Part shown: positions 58,709-64,000 of the stretch, one piece after another | Numbering within the stretch: position 1 is the stretch's first letter | How the letters are laid out: each line of letters opens with the position of its first letter | Assembly: GCA_003008705.1 (NCBI GenBank) | Contig: PDUO01000004.1 | Coordinates: 1,488,001 to 1,552,000 of the forward strand | Length of the DNA: 64,000 nt | Direction: 5' to 3' | Source of the DNA: Pezicula radicicola | Lineage: Eukaryota > Ascomycota > Leotiomycetes > Helotiales > Dermateaceae | Position numbers and translations under genes: made by a program | The notes under the pieces: model-generated | Database searches by the model: none | Told to the model about the DNA's origin: nothing | What the model saw: the letters and a program-made list of their open reading frames with translations, nothing else

Positions 58709-61700
58709 GACTTAGGGATCCCTAAGTCCTCTACTAGTTTATTTCTAGCTATTAGTATATACTCCTGTCTATAACTAAGTAGTAAGTGGTTAGTATCTTC
58801 TACCTGGCTACAGCTATATTTATTATTAGAGGTGATTCAGAGTCTATATAAGTAGGATTTTATATAGCTATACCCTAATTTAAGTTAAAATAGGGTATTA
58901 GTTAGTTCCTTCTTAGTACCGGGGGGTAGAGATATCCGTTTCTGTATAGTCCAGCTATATAGCTTACTATAGGTACTTGGTTTTAGGCTCTCTAGCTATT
59001 CTCTATCCCTGTCTTGGTTTAGTATAGCTTCTATTACCCTAAAACTAGTAAAGTTAGAGGTAGAGTCCCTTATTGTAGTAGCCTTAGCTAGTCTATCAGC
59101 CTTTTTATTCCCTATTACCTCTTTATGGCCCGGAACCCAGGCTAATATAGCCTTAGTGCCTTTTTCTTGTATTAGTTTAGTAGCTTTAATAGCTCTAATC
59201 TGTTGTTCTTGGCCTAGGTTATCCGAAGGGGTTCGTAGTCTATATAGGCCGGCTTGGTTATCAGAGTAAATATAGTATTCTTGTCCTCTAGAGGCTACTA
59301 TACTAGTGTATTCAAGGGCCCTAGTAATACCCTCTAGTTCCCTATTATAGACTAGTTGGTTCTTGCCTATATTGGTCTTCTCTGTATATTTAGTAGCTCC
59401 CCTAGGGTTATAAGCTATAACCCCTATACCGATTCCTTGGTACTGGTCGCCTACTAGGCCTGAAGCATCAGTATAAATACAGGCTACCTTAGGGCCTAGA
59501 TTTTGGAGTATAGAAAGGTATACTTTTACTTCCTCTTCCTTAGGGAGGCTACTAATTATAACCTTATAGGGTATATCCTTATCCCAAGGTACGAAATAAA
59601 AGGCCCTAAGCTTCTCTAGACTAGTAGTATCTATATTATTTATATAGTTTTATACCCTTTATAGTTGAATATCACTAGTTGGTAAGTTAAGGTCGGATTC
59701 TTGGTTCTTAAGTAGTTATAGTCTAATAGGGTAGTAGTCAGAGAGTTTTAAGGCTCTTAGGGTATATTTTCGTATAGTATAGTTTAGTCAGACCTTAGGA
59801 GGAGGTAAGGCAGCCTCTATTTCCATTACCTGTATAGGGCTAGTACGAAATACCCCTAAAATCTTATATAATACTAGGTTTTGTATTCCTTGTAAGGGTT
59901 TAGCTAACTCTACCTATCCTTTCCACCAAATCGGGGAACCAAAGTTGACTATACTAGCTATATAGGCTATATAGAGCTATCTAGTTAAAGTAGGACTAAG
60001 GCCCCTCTCTATATTAGTTAATCTTACTATCCTATAGAAGGCTTGTCTACCTTGAGAGGCCCTAATATTACAGTACTCTTTAAAGGATAAATTAGAGTTG
60101 AACTATATACCTAGCTATCTAACTAGTACCTTTGGGGTTATAACTTCCTAGTTAGGGAGGGTGAGAGTAGCTCTCTTAGCTACTTTAGTTTTCGAAAAGT
60201 ATATTAGCTCCGTTTTAGCTAAATCGAATTTAATAGCTTTAGCCTCGCTAAGTTGGTATAGTTCCCTAGTAGCCCTTTCTAAGGTAGTTATATTCTTCTT
60301 ATAGCTATTAGAGGAAGTTATTAGAGAAATATCATCTATATAAGACAAGACCTTAATATCTAGAGACCTATATAAGTCTCTAGTATAGATAAGGAATAGT
60401 ATAGGTAATATTGGACTACCTTGTGGTATACCTGTAGTTATAGGGGAGAAGGCCTCTATATTATTATCGAAGGATAACCTAAGTTACCTATTATTAAGGA
60501 ACGAGCTAACCTAGGCTATTAGGGAGCTAGGGAGCCTTAGTTCCTTTATAACTAGTAGTAACTAGTTTTTGGAAATATAGTCAAAGGCTCCTTTAACATC
60601 TAGGAACAGAGCGCTAGCCTTCTTTTTACTAGCCTTTACTACCTCTACTTCGTTAGTTAGAATTAGGGCTGTATCTATAGCCGACTTCTTTAGTCTACCC
60701 CCTATTTATAAGGGATGGAGTAGATTAGTAGTCTCTACTAAGTAGCCTAGCCTTTGGGCTAGTATTCTTTCACTAACCTTGCCTAAGTAATTAAGTAGTA
60801 CTATAACCCTATAGGCCTTTGGGGTATTATAGTTAGGTTTCCCCGGCTTCTTTAGTATAGCCCTAGTAGCCTCCTTCCAGTACTTAGGGTGGTAGCCAAG
60901 GTCTAGTAGGGTAGAGTATAGCCTGAAGAATACTATAGGTATAGTATTATAGGCCTTAGTTACTAGTTCCTGGGTAATTTAGTCTAGGCCAGGGGTTTTA
61001 CCCTTAATCTTAATTGAGTAGGTGTTTTTAAGCTCTACTTTAGATAAGTTAGGCTATTTCTAGTTTAGGCTAGGTCTATAATTATCCTAACTAGGGGGTA
61101 GAGTTATAGGTAGGGGAGGAAAGAGTATATCTCTAAAAGTATTATACTTATTAGTAAAAGTCTCTTATACCTCTAGGCTATTAGGATATATAATTGGTGG
61201 TATTTACCCTATTTGGAAGTCTTTAGTATAACTCATAGCCTTAAATATAGCCTTAGGGTCTTCCTTTTCAAGGAATTGGTTCTAATATACCTTCTTAGCT
61301 ACCTTAATAGCCTGAAAGTAGGTATTTTTAGCCTATAAATATAGCCTTAGGCTATTTAGGTCCCTATAGGTTTACCTCTGAGCCTATAGTATAGTAGACC
61401 TTAGGGCCTTTAAATTAGAGTTCTACCATGGTTTAGGCGAGGGCCCTTCCTTCCTAATTGGGATACTAGCTATAGCTACTATATTAATAAGCTTAGTAAG
61501 CTCTTCTGCAGCCCTATCTAGCCCCCTAGTTATAGCTAGCTCCTTGTTTTATATAATATTAAATCTAACTTCTCTAGTTATCTCTAAGTTAGAGATAGTT
61601 ATACTAGTTAGGTTATAAAACTCCGTAGAATCAAGGTAACTACCCCTGACTTGAAGCTGTAATTGGGAGGTAAATAGGTCCTAGTCTACTAGGGCTATAT

Positions 61701-63357
61701 TATATAGGCTAGGCCTAATCGGGAAGGCGGTGGAGGGCTCTTTATTACCGGTAATAGTAAAAAGGAGCCCAAAGTGGTCTGAACCTATATCCCTAACTAC
61801 TTACCAGTCTATAATAACTGAACTAAGTAAGTTAGTAGCTAGAGTAAGGTCTATTATACTCTCCCTTTCTATATATAGCCTATAGAAGATACCTATTCCC
61901 GGCCTGTTTAGGAGGTTTAGGCTATTTTCTTCTATCTACAAGGCTAGTTCATTAGCCCCTATAGATATAGGGCTAAGAGGGTCTCACCAAGGGTAGTATA
62001 TATTAAAGTCCCCTAGAACTATAGTATTTAACCCTATATTAGATCTATATAAATATCTTTCTAGGGTATATAGGCCTGAGTCCCCTAAGTCTTTCTCATT
62101 ATAGATATTATAGATCTGGAAGTTGTAGTTTCCCTCTATTATATCTAGTATTAAAAGGTCAGGGTCTTGTAGAGGGTTATTAGCTATAGTTATAGCTATA
62201 GTAGGTTTACAGCCTTTTGAAATATAGGCTAGGGTTCGGGGTTGTAGTACTATACTAGGTAGTATTTAAGTAAAACCAGGGTATGAAATAGACCTATTAC
62301 TAGTAGAGCCCTCTATAGTTATAATATAAGGCTCTTGTACTAGTATTAAGTCTACTTTTAGTTCTATAGTAGCTTGGAGGGTACTCTCTATAGCTACTAG
62401 GGATCTATTTAGGTTTACTTATAGTACTTTAAGGGAACTACTAATCATAGGCTAGTATTAGAGGTCCTTCCCTTTATAGCTAGTCTAAATTCATAAGTTA
62501 GACTATCTACTGTATATAGTTCTTTATAGTTAGTATAGACTGGTACTAAGTATAGGTACTTAGAGCCTTTAGCCTTATAAATAGGGTAGTAGTACTGTCT
62601 TGTAGTATGGTTTTCGCTATATAGCCTATATCTAGAGGCTCTTTTATAGTACTACTCTAAGTAGCTGAAGCCTTAGTATTTAGAGTACTGTATAGAGGGG
62701 GCTATAGAGTAGTATTTCTCTACTCTTGTACTAATACCCCCTATATAGAGCCTATTTTATATAGCTCTTTAGGCTTCGGCTTCTGTAGTAAAGGCTACTA
62801 TAATAGAGCCTGTAATCTATGTTTCCCTCTTCTCTGAAGAGGTAAGCTAGTAGGGGTTGCCTATAGGTTTATAACCTTTATTAAAGGTAGTTATCTCCTC
62901 CCTAATAAGGCCTAGGCCTATAGGGGAGTTAAAGTCGGTAGTAGGGATTCCATGGAGTACTACCTTATACCAGGGTTCATCCTTTTGGGTAGCCTGAAAG
63001 GGGGTAATATACTACTATATAGCTTATTTCTCTTGTAGGAAGCTGGTTGTATAGGGCTCACTAGTTGTAATAACTAGGTTACCTAGTAGGGATTTAGTAA
63101 TAGAGGCTACTACTAGTCCTTTTACTCCCTTAGCCTCGAAGGCCTTATTAATACTATTATATATATTTAGGGCTGAGAATTGGGTCTATATAGTACCTTG
63201 GGATCGAATTAGTACTAGTCGATTTAAGGCCTTGTTAGTCTTAGGCTTTTAGGGGGCCTTAGTAGTCTTCTTGCCTACTATAGTCTATTCTCCGGAGGGG
63301 TCTCCTGTATTTCGGGCTGCTTTAGTAGCCTAGGTAGCCTGTATAGTATTTTGGGTA

Positions 63358-63411
63358 GGTTGGGTTTGGGTTTGGGCTTGGGCTTGGGCTTGGGCTTGGG
63401 CTTGGGGGGCT
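63358..63411. repeat. Hexamer array (TTTGGG/CTTGGG)n
   Basis: Eight or so TTTGGG or CTTGGG units in the ORF1 part of the LINE. On the coding (minus) strand they encode an AQAQAQTQTQ run. Confidence 0.8.
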
Positions 63412-63749
63412 TGTAGGGCCTGTGGCTTCAGGGGGGCTTGGGGCTTCTGGTTAAGGTTTCGGGCCTGGTTTTCGATTTTTCTAGAGGCTTCCTCTAGGTT
63501 AGCTATTTAGGAGGTAATTATAGCTGAGGCCTTAGTAAGGGTACCCTTTTTAGTTAGTTCCCGAAAGACCTCTAATAGGTCGAGTAGCTTGTTTTATTCG
63601 TTTTAGTCATTGGTTAGGGTATAGGCCTCTATAAGAAGGTCTCTGGAAGCTAGGATAGCTTCTCTAGTACTATTATAGGTAGTATTAGGGCCTCTTTATT
63701 CTTTTCGGGGTTGGTCTTGGGTAATTGTAGAGAGCCTCTTCCGTAGTAA

Positions 63750-63990
63750 GGGCCTAAGGGAGCCTATAGCTCCAGGGGCCTGGGCCTGTAATCCTCCAGG
63801 GGCCAGGAAGCCTGTAGCTTCAGGGGCCTGGGAGCTATTCAGGCCAGGGGCCAGGGGGCTACTATTATAGGCTCCAGGGGCCTGGGAATAGGTAGTTCCA
63901 GGGGCCAGGAAGCCTATAGCTTCAGGGGCCTGGGAAGTAGTGATTCTAGTGGCCAGGGAGCCTATAGCTCTAGGCTGTTGTAGGGGGTTG
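63750..63990 (-). repeat. 102-bp tandem repeat coding QAP/APG units
   Basis: The block CCAGGGGCCAGGAAGCCT begins at 63796 and again at 63898, 102 bp apart. On the minus strand the units read QAPEAIGFLAPG, followed by a variant with QAPGA..LAPG. It belongs to the N-terminal part of the LINE's ORF1. Confidence 0.7.
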
Positions 63991-64000
63991 AGTCGGCTAG

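Larger units (their letters stand above)
58709..64000 (-). mobile_element. RIP-decayed Tad/I-type LINE, incomplete
   Basis: Read on the minus strand, the window end holds ORF1, the middle the endonuclease and reverse transcriptase, and the left end the RNase H and C-terminal zinc-knuckle-like part. Seen: ORF1 block LHGIPTTDFNSPIGLGLIRE (about 62910-62970); endonuclease GDFNIYYPW followed by a stop where W is expected (about 61981-62015); RT motifs KGAFDY (about 60585), GIPQGSPILPILF (about 60420) and YIDDI (60331-60345); RNase H YTDASG (about 59470), SDNQAG (about 59250) and GHKEVIGNKKAD (about 59110-59140). Stops replace Trp and Gln codons, and ATG is nearly absent. Both ends are missing (gap at left, window edge at right). 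Confidence 0.88.

Overview
This is nuclear DNA of a filamentous ascomycete (Pezizomycotina, perhaps Leotiomycetes; the class is a guess). The genes have many introns, mostly 44-136 nt, with GT..AG ends and CTAAC-like branch sites. The proteins are standard fungal housekeeping types, and the right end is an AT-rich repeat block that looks like repeat-induced point mutation (RIP). Gene models were built by hand from splice sites and reading frame, so most boundaries are inferences supported by frame continuity and family similarity.

Positions 1-53,200 are gene-dense. In order they hold: a CAP-Gly protein (-, cut by the window edge); a fungal protein of unknown function with a membrane anchor (-); NOP14 (+); a GPATCH11-like G-patch protein (+); a mitochondrial PPR-like protein (-); ORC3 (+); a 134-aa unknown (-); SEC66 (-); NPL4 (+); mitochondrial arginine-specific carbamoyl-phosphate synthase large chain (-); cytosolic Phe-tRNA synthetase alpha chain (-); a 513-aa unknown (-); BRR2 (+); a PWWP protein (+); RCL1 (+); a DUF1746/Dsc4-like protein (-); a small three-exon V-ATPase subunit f (+); a Myb/SANT protein (-); a broken methyltransferase (-); a protoglobin (+); and a MUP1-type methionine permease (-). 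Functions recur loosely (NOP14 and RCL1 both serve 18S rRNA processing; SEC66, Dsc4 and NPL4 touch ER translocation or ubiquitin-linked degradation), but this is not a pathway cluster. Several pairs share short divergent promoters, the shortest being 93 bp.

The intergenic spaces of this half carry small non-coding inverted-repeat elements. Two families of MITE-like elements can be defined, A (two copies) and B (three copies), and both contain the same internal GTAACTCACTTG-type sub-repeat. Three B copies and one A copy lie within the last 7 kb before the repeat block, one of them 42 bp upstream of the permease start codon.

From about 53,225 to the end the sequence is a transposon graveyard. 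It contains a 1.1-kb imperfect palindrome whose arms differ mainly by C-to-T and G-to-A changes, a decayed Ty1/Copia RNase H region and probable LTR, a 245-base run of Ns, and a long Tad/I-type LINE on the minus strand (ORF1, endonuclease, reverse transcriptase, RNase H) with RIP-type stop codons. No intact gene is seen there. I found no convincing new multi-gene system; the most unusual items are the shared-core MITE families and the asymmetrically mutated palindrome.
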